Shown piece after piece: positions 1 through 10,098 of a stretch of 64,000 bases of DNA. The number at the start of each line of letters is the position of its first letter. The stretch's first letter is position 1. Source of the stretch: Ilyonectria destructans (Eukaryota; Ascomycota; Sordariomycetes; Hypocreales; Nectriaceae). The position numbers and the translations under genes are program-made. The notes beneath the pieces were generated by a model. The model did not search any database, was not told the DNA's origin, and saw nothing but the letters and a program-made list of their open reading frames with translations. The stretch lies in assembly GCA_020740775.1 (NCBI GenBank), contig JAHEWK010000013.1:744001-808000 (forward strand). Direction: 5' to 3'.

Positions 1-3000
1 ACTCTTTATCTCCGAAATTCCCCAGAGAAACCGTCAGTTTTCTCAGAGATCTGGACAGATTGGTTGTGTACCTATGCCGGAGTGCGACGGCATCTCTGTC
101 TCGTTTCACTTGTAGAACCTCGAAGTCTCTCGAAACCGGTGCACTACGTTGCAAAACACCTACCTGATAAGTTTTTGGGCTTTTTGCGCCATCATTGGTG
201 CGACGGAGGGAGAGATATTGAAAAATCCCTTGCAATGACCACAGAACTCAAAGGTATTCCGGTCCTTTGCCAAGATGGCTCCATGATCGCACTAGAGAAA
301 ACCTACCTACCTTTTCAAGACCTTGAAGACGAGTGTACCAGGTACCTGAGAGGTGAGGAGAGCTTCCCATTCCTTCAGCTAACGACAGCCCTGGAACGTG
401 GCACCTACGCCCGGGACTGGCCCTTTCTAGGGCCACGGCTTGGAGTCGGCATCGATGCAGGCATCGACTTTTACAAACAGCTCCTCCTCCAAATCAGATC
501 CACGAGGGCCGACAAGGTTGAGGATGAGGACAGGCTCATCGACCTATACAGCACTATTTACGGAAAGCACGTGCAGTCAGCGGCGATGGAGATGAACAAG
601 AGGAGCCTAGAGTGAGTGCCAAATTTCTACGCAGAGTCCAGAGGCTAAAGATGCACCAGAAACTTCTTCGCGGAACATGGATTGATCTTTGTGCCGTCGA
701 GCGGTGACTTTGAGGCCTGCTGGAGCCGGCCCACCGAGTGCCTATGGGATGCGCCGCCCACCTTTACCACCAGTCGTCCTCTCAAATCGCGGTATGAGAC
801 AGTATTGACCCATCAACAAGATGCCAGACGAGTCACCGAGAGACTTTTCCGCGACGTGCTTGAAGTCTCTGACTGCAGTTGGCGCGACATCATGCACGAG
901 TTGGAGTATGCAAGTCAGTATGGCTATGACTATCCGGAGGCAATACCCGAACTTTATGATCGCCTTGAACTGATGGCAGGACTTACCAGAAAGGATGAAG
1001 AGGAAATCAGGTAAGTTGTCTACTGTAAATCAGGACCCCCGCGTATGCTGACCTAGGTCGTGACAGGGAGTCGTTCGAAACTGAATCTTTGATCTATGTT
1101 AAGGGGAGGTGGCTCAAGGTTTCAGAGTGCTTGTGGTCCAGTGAGACCAGGATCCAAGGCAAAACCCCCTTGGTGGACGAGTACGAGAATCTGCAAGAGT
1201 TTTTTATTGATTTTCTTGGAGTCGACACTCTCAATCTGCAGATTGTATACGACGAGCTCCTACATTTAGGTCGCTCACCATCTCCATCAGTCGACCAGGT
1301 CAAGCAACAAATACAGTCTTTCAATGGACTTCTTTCGGATGTCAGCAGCTACCCGAAAGTAAAACCAGAACCGCTACGAAGAGCAAAAATCTTCCCTGTT
1401 CATTTTCCAGGGGGCGAAGTCAAGCTGTTCACAGGAGAAACGAACTTCGCCATTGTAGATAGGGTGACCTTGGGAGTTTATTTCGCTGGGCAGGTCAAAA
1501 CTCTCGACTTTGACCTCAACGAAGTTCACGAAATCGTTCCTTTCATACAATGGCTTGGGCTAGAGGAGCGGTATCTGTCACGCTCTGTGAAAGAAATCTC
1601 AACTGTTGATCAAACGGACTTGAGGCCAGTGACACCGTCGGAGGAGAAAATTCGGCCAATTGCTCATTCCCTGTGTCGGCAAGTCAACATCTAGCAATAT
1701 AATGAAGACATGCTAACCACGAAATAGAATTGCCTTTCACTACGACAGTGAAAGACTGAAAATCACGTCTCTCGAATGTCTGTACGAGACGCTGAGAAAC
1801 GTTCGAGTTTACGAGACACACGGAATATCTTGTGAAGTTCACTTTTCTCAGGATGGACAAGACTATAAAGAAGTCTCGAGTCGCAGTGACTTGCACCTTC
1901 GCGAAGAGGGAACACGGCTACAAATATTCCTCCCACGCAAAACAAAGAGACGGCAATTCTGCTATGCTAGCACACTTCCCGCTCATCTGTGCGAGTGGTT
2001 GATGACGAACCCGAAGACTCAGATCACTGCGGGCACCAGTGAGAAGGCTCACCGACTGGTTGCGACGGTGCTCAACGCCAGCAAGCATGTCGTTCCAGAA
2101 ATCCTCGAGGAAAATGGCATCGTGCCTGTTTATATCGAGTCTGAGGATCATGAGGAGGAACACGATGTTACCAATGACAGTTCAGAATCTGAGGCGGAAG
2201 AGAGCGCCCAAGGGTCACCCGCAAGAGACAACATGGCGGAGCTGGTGACTCCATATGCAGACATGGCCAGCAGGACTTCGTCACCAGCTGATTCTACAGC
2301 GGTGTCTTCTGCTCATCAGACAACCTCCGAGGAGATTACTTACGTCAATGTCACGAGTTCACAGGCTGCATCACACTCTCAGACCGCACAGCCCATATTC
2401 GTACCCCAGAGGGCCTCGGGAAATCGCCCATATTTAGAGCCGGACGTCGGGCTGTCAACCGTCAACGAAGACGTAACGAAATACCGAGACTTGCTCGGTA
2501 GAGTCATCTCAGCCGCAAGGGGCGCAAATTTTCCCACCCGGACGAATGCCCCATTGGACATGTCCGCTCTTCTGGGCGCCTTGCCCACGGAGTACGAAAC
2601 GGAGTCGAGTTTCGACCGCATCGAAGAATCTATCCGCTTCAGATCCAAGACGCAACTAGAGCGAGACAGAATGGTAGGCGCTGCTGGCGAGCTCTATGTA
2701 AGTTCAAACCTAGACTGCGAATTCACGCGTTTCCAGATTGTGACTTATAGGAAACTCCAGGTGTTTGAACTATTGAAGACTCTAGACCCATCAATCCCAG
2801 AGTTTTCGATGGAAAATTGGCAAAGTACCATACGAGACTATGTCAAGGTTCATGCAGAGTACTCTGATATTACTCGATGGCCAGGAAATCGCGAGACGGC
2901 TGATATTGTGTACGCCGACACGACTGGTGCTCTTACAAAGGTGCTCATCGACTGCGATTATTTGAGTTCGTCCTGGGAGCATGCTCGACCGAACTATCTA

Positions 3001-3294
3001 CTCGAAGTCAAGACCACTACCGGTCCCTGCAGGACTCCCTTCTTTATGAGCAGGCTGCAATATCAGCGTGTGAGTCCTTTGAGCTGTTGGTGACATCAAA
3101 GCCGTGCTTGGCTAACAAAAATGAAGATGCGAGAACACCGCGGCAGTCGAGAAACTGTGTACGTTGTCTTACGTGTGTTTAACGTGGACAAGGGGCGTAT
3201 TGGATTGCGGGTGTACGTGGATGCCGCTGAGAAGGAAGCAAATGGAGAGCTTGTGTTTGTTGGGGGGTCTTGGTCTGTCACTCCCAGGGCTTAG
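1..3294 (+). CDS. NO VEIN (DUF3883) domain protein, 3' part, sacsin-like
   Basis: The gene runs in from the left edge in frame 1. Exons: 1-611, 660-1010, 1067-1678, 1728-3069, 3127-3294 (TAG). About 1027 residues are visible. The first two thirds resemble the long low-complexity middle of fungal sacsin/NO VEIN proteins, and an acidic Ser/Thr-rich linker lies near 2140-2400. The C-terminus carries the NO VEIN C-terminal domain (DUF3883): the segment YLLEVKTTTG at about 3000-3030, followed by PFFMSRLQYQR and, across the last intron, MREHRG. That ExK pattern resembles PD-(D/E)XK nuclease folds. Members of this family often carry an N-terminal HATPase region, which would lie outside the window. 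Phase between exons 3 and 4 only works with a GC donor at 1679. Function is unknown. The domain call is firm; the wider role is not. Confidence 0.8.
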
Positions 3295-5494
3295 GATTAT
3301 TTTGTCGATTTGACTCCTAGTCGGTGTGCTCCAGTATTGGTTAAACCAAAATCCACAAATGAGGAGATTAACCATCTGCTGGAAGATATTTCATTTTGCA
3401 GATGCTATCACATCTAGCATCAACTATTATTACACTACGCTTTAGCTAGCATACTGCTATCTGCTCCATCGAGGGCGAGTTGTTGCTGGCACAGAGTTAA
3501 AAAAAAAAAAAAGACAATTTGCTTCACAATTTAACTATTTTAAAACCCAAGGCTTCCGCGGCAGCTCTCAAGCTCGCCTCATCCAATCCGATGAGGAATG
3601 AATACGAGCTCATCGTTGTCAATGGTAGAGTCGACAATTTCGGAGCTATGAGAGCTAGTATACAGAATAATGCAAGCACTGTGATGGCATCCCTCGCAGC
3701 GAAAAGAGCACAGTTGATCATCGTAATCAGTAACTTGCGGGCCATAGAGCCGAACTATGCAAAGTATCCATCGTTGTAGACGCACAACCCAGGGCTAGCC
3801 ATAGCCGTGGCGAGGAATTTAGATAATGTCGCCGACACAGTTACAGGATGTAGATTATTTTCCGCCGCGCAGAGTGAATCAAACAAATTCGTGCTCCCAG
3901 GTCAACAAGAGCCGAGATCACAATGGCCCCGACTAGCGGCAGTTTCGGCTGGAAGATCCAAGACCCCAGACATGATATAGGGAAGCACCGGTGGCGGTTT
4001 TGTAGACGACGAGTCTGTTTTTAGCCCGTGCATTAAGATCATACTTTCTGGAAGTGCGGAAATTGAGAATACTATAGAACTTACACATCAATCGCTATAT
4101 AGAGTACTACCGGCACAGAGTTTATAAGTCCTCAATGTTGAGCAATTACCGAACGCCGAGGTATCTCCACAGCAAGCTCTCACTACACTAGCCCGATAGC
4201 TATGAAAGGACCCGGAGATATGCTAGACTACTCCAAACATGGAAGTGGCATCTTCTTACCAATTTGAGCCCCCTGCCCGAGCCTCCGAGCAGACTGTTGA
4301 GTGGTCCCTACCCTAGGGTGACGAGAATATCCAGCTTTAGGCACTTGGAAGAAAGCTATTGCATAGGAGGTATGGTCTTTTCTTTCCTTGACTTATTATA
4401 CATGAATTCTGTGAATCTATCATCGCAAAAGTCTAAAATCTGATGAACCTTCAAGACTTCACCCACGCAGAAAACATTAAATCGGTAATCATCTGTCACA
4501 ATTTCTGACGCCATGCCATTTGCTAGCTGACTAAGCAGACACAGTCTTTTTCATATTAGCATTGATCTCGGGCCTCTTTTAAATCTTCCCGACATATCAA
4601 TCCATATTACGTGTCCTTCTCCCCGACCGATCTTCCTCCTGTCAATGCCTTCAATCTTGTTGCTGCGGCTTATCAATCCTCAGGGTCAGGGCGATTTTTT
4701 TGCTCAATCTTCAGGAGTGGAGGCTCATCTGCTTTACTACCTGTCCGTGCTCGTCTCCATGCCCACCTTGGAGAGAGTCTCTACAGCAACAGTTCGCACA
4801 CTGAGCCACTGGCCGAGATTCAATTCTGGATGCCATCACGATGGTCTCCGGGCTTCAGTGCCAGAATGACGTAGCCGCTTCATGTGGATCTCGACCGGCA
4901 CTAAAAGCCGAGTGGATCGAGAATTGACTAAGCATACTGGGAATACTCGGACGTAATCCCGTTAACGGAAATCTTCCCGGCTAACGGCCACCGCCTTACC
5001 AGGTTTGGTGGTTGAAACAGGGCGCTTGCTAAGCATAACGGAGCCGCCTCTCTGGAATGGGACTGGAATGGGATGTTGACCCACTGCAATTGTCGCCAAC
5101 ACATGGCGACTGCGGGTCCGCATCCCCATTGAAAACACAGAGACAACTCTTCTACCGAGGTTGTCCTTACGTAGTAACGGGCCGAAAAAGTCTTCGCAGA
5201 GGCGTTGACGTCGTCGAGCCTCTTCATGCGGCGGAGCCGCGTGGTATTGCCGCTTGCCGCTGCTTCTGGAAGCATGATTGCGTGCGATCCTCGGTGGAGT
5301 TTTTGATCTGAGCTTTCGATCGCTTAGAAATGGATTTTGGTTATGTTGCCAAGGCTAGTTGCGCCGTGAGTATATATCTCGATCTCGAGACGCTTCAGGA
5401 ATATCTCGTAGAACAACACACAGTATCTTATCTCATCTCATCTTTAGCATACGCAACTCGCTCAATTTCTCCACACCTTCACCAATTATTCACA
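3295..5494. other. intergenic, no supportable gene
   Basis: About 2.2 kb. It has a 14-A run at 3499-3512 and several short open frames (3519-3779, 4611-4874) that match no family I know. Stops are frequent in all frames. The right end is the Old Yellow Enzyme promoter. Confidence 0.5.
5370..5378 (+). promoter_or_regulatory. TATA-like box of the Old Yellow Enzyme gene
   Basis: GTATATATC lies about 120 bp before the chosen start at 5495. It is followed by a pyrimidine/CA-rich leader (CTCGCTCAATTTCTCC, CACAATG start context) typical of strongly expressed fungal genes. Confidence 0.4.
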
Positions 5495-6670
5495 ATGACT
5501 GTCTCCGAATCTAGACTATGGCAGCCCCTCAAGGTGGGCAACTCGCTTCTCTCCCAGCGCATTGCCATGGCCCCTCTTACCCGCTACCGCAACGACGACA
5601 ACCACGCTCCCCTTGACATGATGATCAAGTACTACTCCGACCGCGCTTCAGCTCCCGGCACTCTCATCATCAGCGAGGCCACTGGTGTTTCTCAGGCCGC
5701 CGAGGCTGACCCTAATCTGCCTGGTGTCTCCACCGAGGAGGAGGTTGCTGGCTGGAAGCGCGTCTACGAGGGCGTTCACGCTAAGGGCAGCTTCATGTTC
5801 CAGCAGCTCTGGGATCTCGGCCGTGCTGGCAACCCCCAGTATGTCCAGAGCCGTGGCTTCAAGTACGCCTCCAGCAGCGCCAAGCAGATGGAGGGCCGCC
5901 CTGTCCCCCCCGAGGCTCTGACCGAGGAGGAAATCTACCAGAAGATTGCCGATTTCCGAAACGCCGCTAAGAATGTCGTTGCTGCCGGTGGTGATGGTGT
6001 TGAGATTCACGGTGCTCACGGCTACCTCGTCGACCAGTTCACTCGCGATAGCATCAACAGCCGCACTGACAAGTGGGGTGGTTCCGTCGAGAACCGCGCT
6101 CGCTTCCTGCTCGAGATTATCAAGGCTGTTGTCGAGGAGATTGGTGCCGAGCGCACTGCTCTGCGTCTCAGCCCCTTTGCCACTTTCCAGGGCTCCTTCT
6201 CCACCGACACCTGGGAGCAAACTGGCTACATTATCCGTGAGCTGAAGAAGGCTGGATACAACCTCGCCTACCTGTCTCTGGTTGAGCCCCGTGGCAACCC
6301 TGTTAACCTCGGCATCGTTCCCGCCCAGCCCATGGACGCTGTCAAGCCCTTCGGAGACAAGGCGCAGGAACTCGAGTTCATCCTCGAAGAGTGGGACAAC
6401 CAGTCCCCTGTGTTTGTTGCCGGTGCTTACATGCCCGACACGGCAGCTGAGGCTCTTGATGGACGCTACAAGAACTGGGATGTCGCCATTGCCTTTGGCC
6501 GACACTTCATCTCCAACCCCGATCTGGTCTTCCGAGCCAAGAACGGTGTGCCCTTCACCCCCTACGACCGCGAGACCTTCTACGTGAGGAAGAGCAGCGT
6601 CGGATACAACGACTATCCTTTCAGCGAGGAGTACCTTGTTGCTACTAGCGAGCCTACTGCTCGCATCTAA
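5495..6670 (+). CDS. Old Yellow Enzyme, NADH:flavin oxidoreductase
   Basis: Single exon, 391 aa. Old Yellow Enzymes are FMN-dependent TIM barrels that use NAD(P)H to reduce activated C=C bonds of enones, oxylipins or nitro compounds. The N-terminal MAPLTRYR motif is present. The substrate-binding pair is His172 and His175 (IHGAHGYL; yeast OYE1 has His-Asn here, 12-oxophytodienoate reductases His-His), and Tyr177 is the likely proton donor. NSRTDKWGGSVENRARF and AIAFGRHFISNPDL are the usual FMN phosphate-binding regions. The frame stays open upstream to 5330, but the start at 5495 (CACAATG) gives the family N-terminus and normal length. Codon use is biased to C-ending codons, suggesting good expression. 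It is convergent with the carboxylesterase. The substrate cannot be read from the sequence. Confidence 0.93.
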   Translation: MTVSESRLWQPLKVGNSLLSQRIAMAPLTRYRNDDNHAPLDMMIKYYSDRASAPGTLIISEATGVSQAAEADPNLPGVSTEEEVAGWKRVYEGVHAKGSFMFQQLWDLGRAGNPQYVQSRGFKYASSSAKQMEGRPVPPEALTEEEIYQKIADFRNAAKNVVAAGGDGVEIHGAHGYLVDQFTRDSINSRTDKWGGSVENRARFLLEIIKAVVEEIGAERTALRLSPFATFQGSFSTDTWEQTGYIIRELKKAGYNLAYLSLVEPRGNPVNLGIVPAQPMDAVKPFGDKAQELEFILEEWDNQSPVFVAGAYMPDTAAEALDGRYKNWDVAIAFGRHFISNPDLVFRAKNGVPFTPYDRETFYVRKSSVGYNDYPFSEEYLVATSEPTARI

Positions 6671-6954
6671 TAACACAAGGTTCAGTGTTACGCATTGCAC
6701 AGGCGCTCGGGGTGTTCAATAGACAATAGAATAGAAACTGAATGATATCTTTTGCTTTTATCAATCGTTTGTATATTTCGTGATCAAGGTCTAATTGAAA
6801 GCCGTAGTATTATGTGTCGGATGACTAGTGATGTCTATTTTACTCCGGGCCAGACCCACACGATGAGTGACTTGAGCCGCTCGTCGAATAAAGTCAGTGG
6901 CGCTGCTGATAGTCTTCCAAAGACATATGCCCTATGATCATGCTGTCGAGGAAA

Positions 6955-8619
6955 CTATTTATTCAACCTAGTAGCTCGATCAGAATCTCTCCAGAAAAGG
7001 CAAGCCTCCCTTCTAATGTTATCCTTCTCTACCTGTGTTCCCTTCGGCTGCACGACTAGTTGCTGTGGCTCATCTGCATCTCCCTCATACTGAGGCCACT
7101 TCGGACTACCAGGGTATCTGTATTTGTTAGGATCTCCACTTGCTACAAAGCTGGAGAGGTATCCGTGGTATATGTGGCTGATCTCGGGGTACTGAGCCGT
7201 AGAATCGTCCCAGGTGTATCTTGTATCAGATGTGTGCGGGATTCCCTGCCAAGCGGGGACATTGTTGGGCGTGTTGAAACGGAGCTTCCAAGTGGGAACG
7301 CCAGCGGTGGACGTCCGATACGACGTCTCCTGACCGGGGCAGATGTATGCGTAATCACTCCAAGCTGCTGCTATGCGGTTATACTGCGTGCTGTTTGGCG
7401 AGTTGGCAAACGGTGACGTTGGGTCGGTTGCAGGATCAGCATATAAAGATTCCAGGAGGGCAATATCCTTGGCATTTAGAGCGGGAGAAATGTTGTGTAG
7501 ATAATCCAAGAACTCTTCGTTGGTCTCGAGGTCTCCAGGTACGTAAAACTTCCCTTCGTCTGTGGTGGTGGAGCTGATTGTTGGGACGTGGAAAAAGGTG
7601 CCGTCATAACCAGATTGGGAGCCTGGCTTCTCGAACAAGAAGCCACCATGCACCGGTTGAAATGGCCACGTTAATACTGGGTTATAGTCGTTGTAAATCT
7701 TGCTGCTGATGGTTCGAATTGCATCCACGTCGGCGCTTCGAAGGCAAGCGAGAGTCGACTCGTTGTCGTATTCCTCATCGCATCCAAGGTAGGCCAAGTA
7801 TTCAGCGTATTGAGTCTGGTAGAGCGGGTAGCTCGCATTGGGAAAAGCTCTGGATGTGACGGAGCCGGACTGATGGATAGCTCGCGCAAACAATTGCTTG
7901 GATTCCTTGCCGTAGTTGTGGAAATAGTGAATCCCCACGGAATGGCCGCCAGCAGAGCGTCCTCCGACGGTGACGGCTTTTGGATTCCCTCCAAAGGATT
8001 TTATGTGCTTCTGGACGAACTGGAGAAGTTGATGCTGGTCGCGAATACCGAGGTTCAGCAGACCTTCGTCTTCGAAGAGCGCAGAGGGCAAAAATCCCAA
8101 CGAGTTGACGCGGTAGTGGAAATTCACCACAACAATCGGGACGCGAGAAGAAGCCACAAAGGCAGCGCCATCAAAACTCTTCCAGCTCCCAGCATAGAAA
8201 GACCCTCCGTGAATCCAGACAAGAACGGGCAGCTTCTGGCTCAAGGGTACGCCTTGCGTTCGGTAGACGTTGAAGTTGAGACAGGCTTCATCTTGGATTT
8301 CGACTGGGAGGCTTGACGATGCCTCTTGGATGCACGCCTTGCCGTAGGAGTCTGCGGACTTGACGCCCTTGAAGGCCGCAGGCCAGTCTACCGGGCTAAA
8401 CCGACCGTCTCCAGTTGGTTGTGTGGAATAGTCGATACCAAGCCAAGCGTCAACGGGCTTTGGGAGTTCCTGATTGCTATACGTAGTATTCAGGACTGTT
8501 CCAGAAAACTTTCCATAGCCGTCGAGCTTGATTGGCTTTTCCGAGTTGCTGGTGGCATAAGAGAACGGAATCTGCGACGCAGCAAGGACTGCGCTTATTT
8601 GCTTTACAAGTCTCATCAT
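6955..8619 (-). CDS. secreted type-B carboxylesterase
   Basis: Single exon, 554 aa, alpha/beta hydrolase of the cholinesterase/lipase family. The N-terminus from the MMRLVKQISAVLAAS start looks like a signal peptide, so I prefer 8619 (or 8616) over an upstream in-frame Met at 8685. The oxyanion-hole motif HGGSFYAG is at about residues 137-144. The nucleophile is Ser222 in GGRSAGG. The acid is probably Glu in TTTDEGKFY, and the His lies in GIPHTSD near the C-terminus. Two early Cys (KACIQ and EACLNF) fit the usual disulfide. It probably hydrolyses esters outside the cell; the substrate is unknown. It is convergent with the Old Yellow Enzyme, 284 bp away. Confidence 0.9.
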   Translation of the reverse strand: MMRLVKQISAVLAASQIPFSYATSNSEKPIKLDGYGKFSGTVLNTTYSNQELPKPVDAWLGIDYSTQPTGDGRFSPVDWPAAFKGVKSADSYGKACIQEASSSLPVEIQDEACLNFNVYRTQGVPLSQKLPVLVWIHGGSFYAGSWKSFDGAAFVASSRVPIVVVNFHYRVNSLGFLPSALFEDEGLLNLGIRDQHQLLQFVQKHIKSFGGNPKAVTVGGRSAGGHSVGIHYFHNYGKESKQLFARAIHQSGSVTSRAFPNASYPLYQTQYAEYLAYLGCDEEYDNESTLACLRSADVDAIRTISSKIYNDYNPVLTWPFQPVHGGFLFEKPGSQSGYDGTFFHVPTISSTTTDEGKFYVPGDLETNEEFLDYLHNISPALNAKDIALLESLYADPATDPTSPFANSPNSTQYNRIAAAWSDYAYICPGQETSYRTSTAGVPTWKLRFNTPNNVPAWQGIPHTSDTRYTWDDSTAQYPEISHIYHGYLSSFVASGDPNKYRYPGSPKWPQYEGDADEPQQLVVQPKGTQVEKDNIRREACLFWRDSDRATRLNK

Positions 8620-9279
8620 GATTGCCGCAATCGTTCCATTGGAACAAATAGGCAAGTCAATAGAATTCTCGAGGTATTTATTCACCAGACATTTGTGTCT
8701 CTCTTGTCAGGAAATCACAATCGGCAGTTTCTTACCCCGCACGTCAATGGTTCGGATGGAACCCACTATTGTGCCATTGTATTCGCCATTATTCCCTGCA
8801 ATTTAGTCTAAATCTCGGTCAAGGCGGCTCGAACAGGAATAAGTAGTCGGAAAAGGCAGGTTACATCTACATAGTATGTGGAAGTGGAGAAATGATATCA
8901 TGGGACGCCAATAACAGCTATCGGTGAGTAGCCAGGGGTTTGGTTGAGAACGCAGGCCGAAGGTTAGATGCCGGAGTACAAATCTGAATGCCGTGGCGAT
9001 ATGGGCCTTGGCATGAGAGTTTTACTGTCTGACGCCAAATGATAGTCGGAAAACCTTCCATTTTTGGTGATAATGCAACTACGAGCGGGGGTTGTGATCC
9101 TCCAAGGCTAACCTATCTACCATCGTCGAGCCAGCTTTTCGTGAACCCCAGAAACGTGTCAAACACCTCATTTGGTCATTGCCGAAGAATTAGGTAGGAA
9201 ATGCTTGGATTGTGGAAAAAACTGTGTTTTTTGGACCTTGTGCCGGCAACTTGCTCACTTTGAGGGAGCAGACAGAAGT
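8620..9279. other. carboxylesterase upstream region
   Basis: 660 bp between the carboxylesterase start and the lactonase relic. I see no gene; it presumably includes the esterase promoter. Confidence 0.5.
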
Positions 9280-9513
9280 TAGATTAGATTAGTGCTAAAC
9301 ACCTCCTCTACCCACATTCCAAACTCATGATCTCCAAAAGCCAAGCTCGCGGCAAGATTCTCTCCTCCCCCAACACGAATTGTTCCAAGCGTCAGTCCGG
9401 ATGTTGGGTCAATAACGTCAACACCATCCCCAGCCCCGGCAAAGATATACATTTCTAGACACTCGAATGCCGTCGTAGAAATATGAAATCGGGTTGTTGA
9501 GAAATTTGGCATT
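9280..9513 (-). pseudogene. SMP-30/gluconolactonase C-terminal relic
   Basis: The minus strand encodes a clear fragment of the fungal SMP-30/lactonase family in three frames. First comes NPISYFYDGIRVSRN (about 9455-9505). After a one-base shift comes YIFAGAGDGVDVIDP, running on through TSGLTLGTIRVGGGENL. After another shift comes VGRGGV, where the usual Trp codon TGG reads as TAG. There is no N-terminal part upstream. Two frameshifts, a nonsense codon and loss of most of the gene make this a dead remnant. Family assignment is from memory of the motif order. Confidence 0.65.
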
Positions 9514-10098
9514 AGTCTGGCAAGCAGTCTGTTATCCCCCCCCCTTCTATATATCTACACACGAATGCATAGGTTGACCCCAGTCCGCCAGCCCTTGTCT
9601 CAACCTTTTTAACCAATCAGCTTATCCCCTTTCACTGAAATCTTCTTCACTTCACCCGCTTCCCAACCCTGTCCACGCTATGTTATTTCCCACCCAAATT
9701 GCGCTGTGTCAGGTACGGCCCAACCCGACAGGGGCATCCTCTTTCACTGAAAGAGTCGACCACAATAGTGGCTAGATACGAGGCATGGCACTGATGGGCT
9801 TGATACTTGACGATGTTTCAATATTTCTTTCCTCGTGCGTCCGTCTATCAGGTGTTTTCATAACCTCTCTCCAAGTTCGCCGTCAGGCTCGTGGGCTATC
9901 TTCCCTTTCATTCCTCCTGTCTTACACCTGTTGGAGTCCCTAGGGTTCTATATTGTGAGGGAGGATCAACTTTACATCAGTTCAATTCAACATTCAACAT
10001 TAATTTAGGTAGGTTTCATGTAAATTATAGGAGAGAGTAAATGCAGTACATATTGAGTAGTACCAACCTAAGCTCAAAGACACTCTCACTAAGTCCTC
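9514..10098. other. intergenic, 3' side of beta-glucosidase
   Basis: 585 bp, pyrimidine-rich, with a C-run at 9537-9544. No gene seen. Confidence 0.45.

Noticed and set aside
1683..1727. GT donor at 1683 in place of the GC donor at 1679
   Set aside because: It would leave the reading phase wrong for exon 4.
3519..3779. 86-codon frame that might be a gene relic
   Set aside because: No family could be assigned on either strand; the surrounding DNA has stops in all frames.
5648..6700. 350-codon open frame on the minus strand opposite the Old Yellow Enzyme
   Set aside because: It is the antisense of a strongly codon-biased gene, which leaves few stops on the other strand. The sequence has no family motif.
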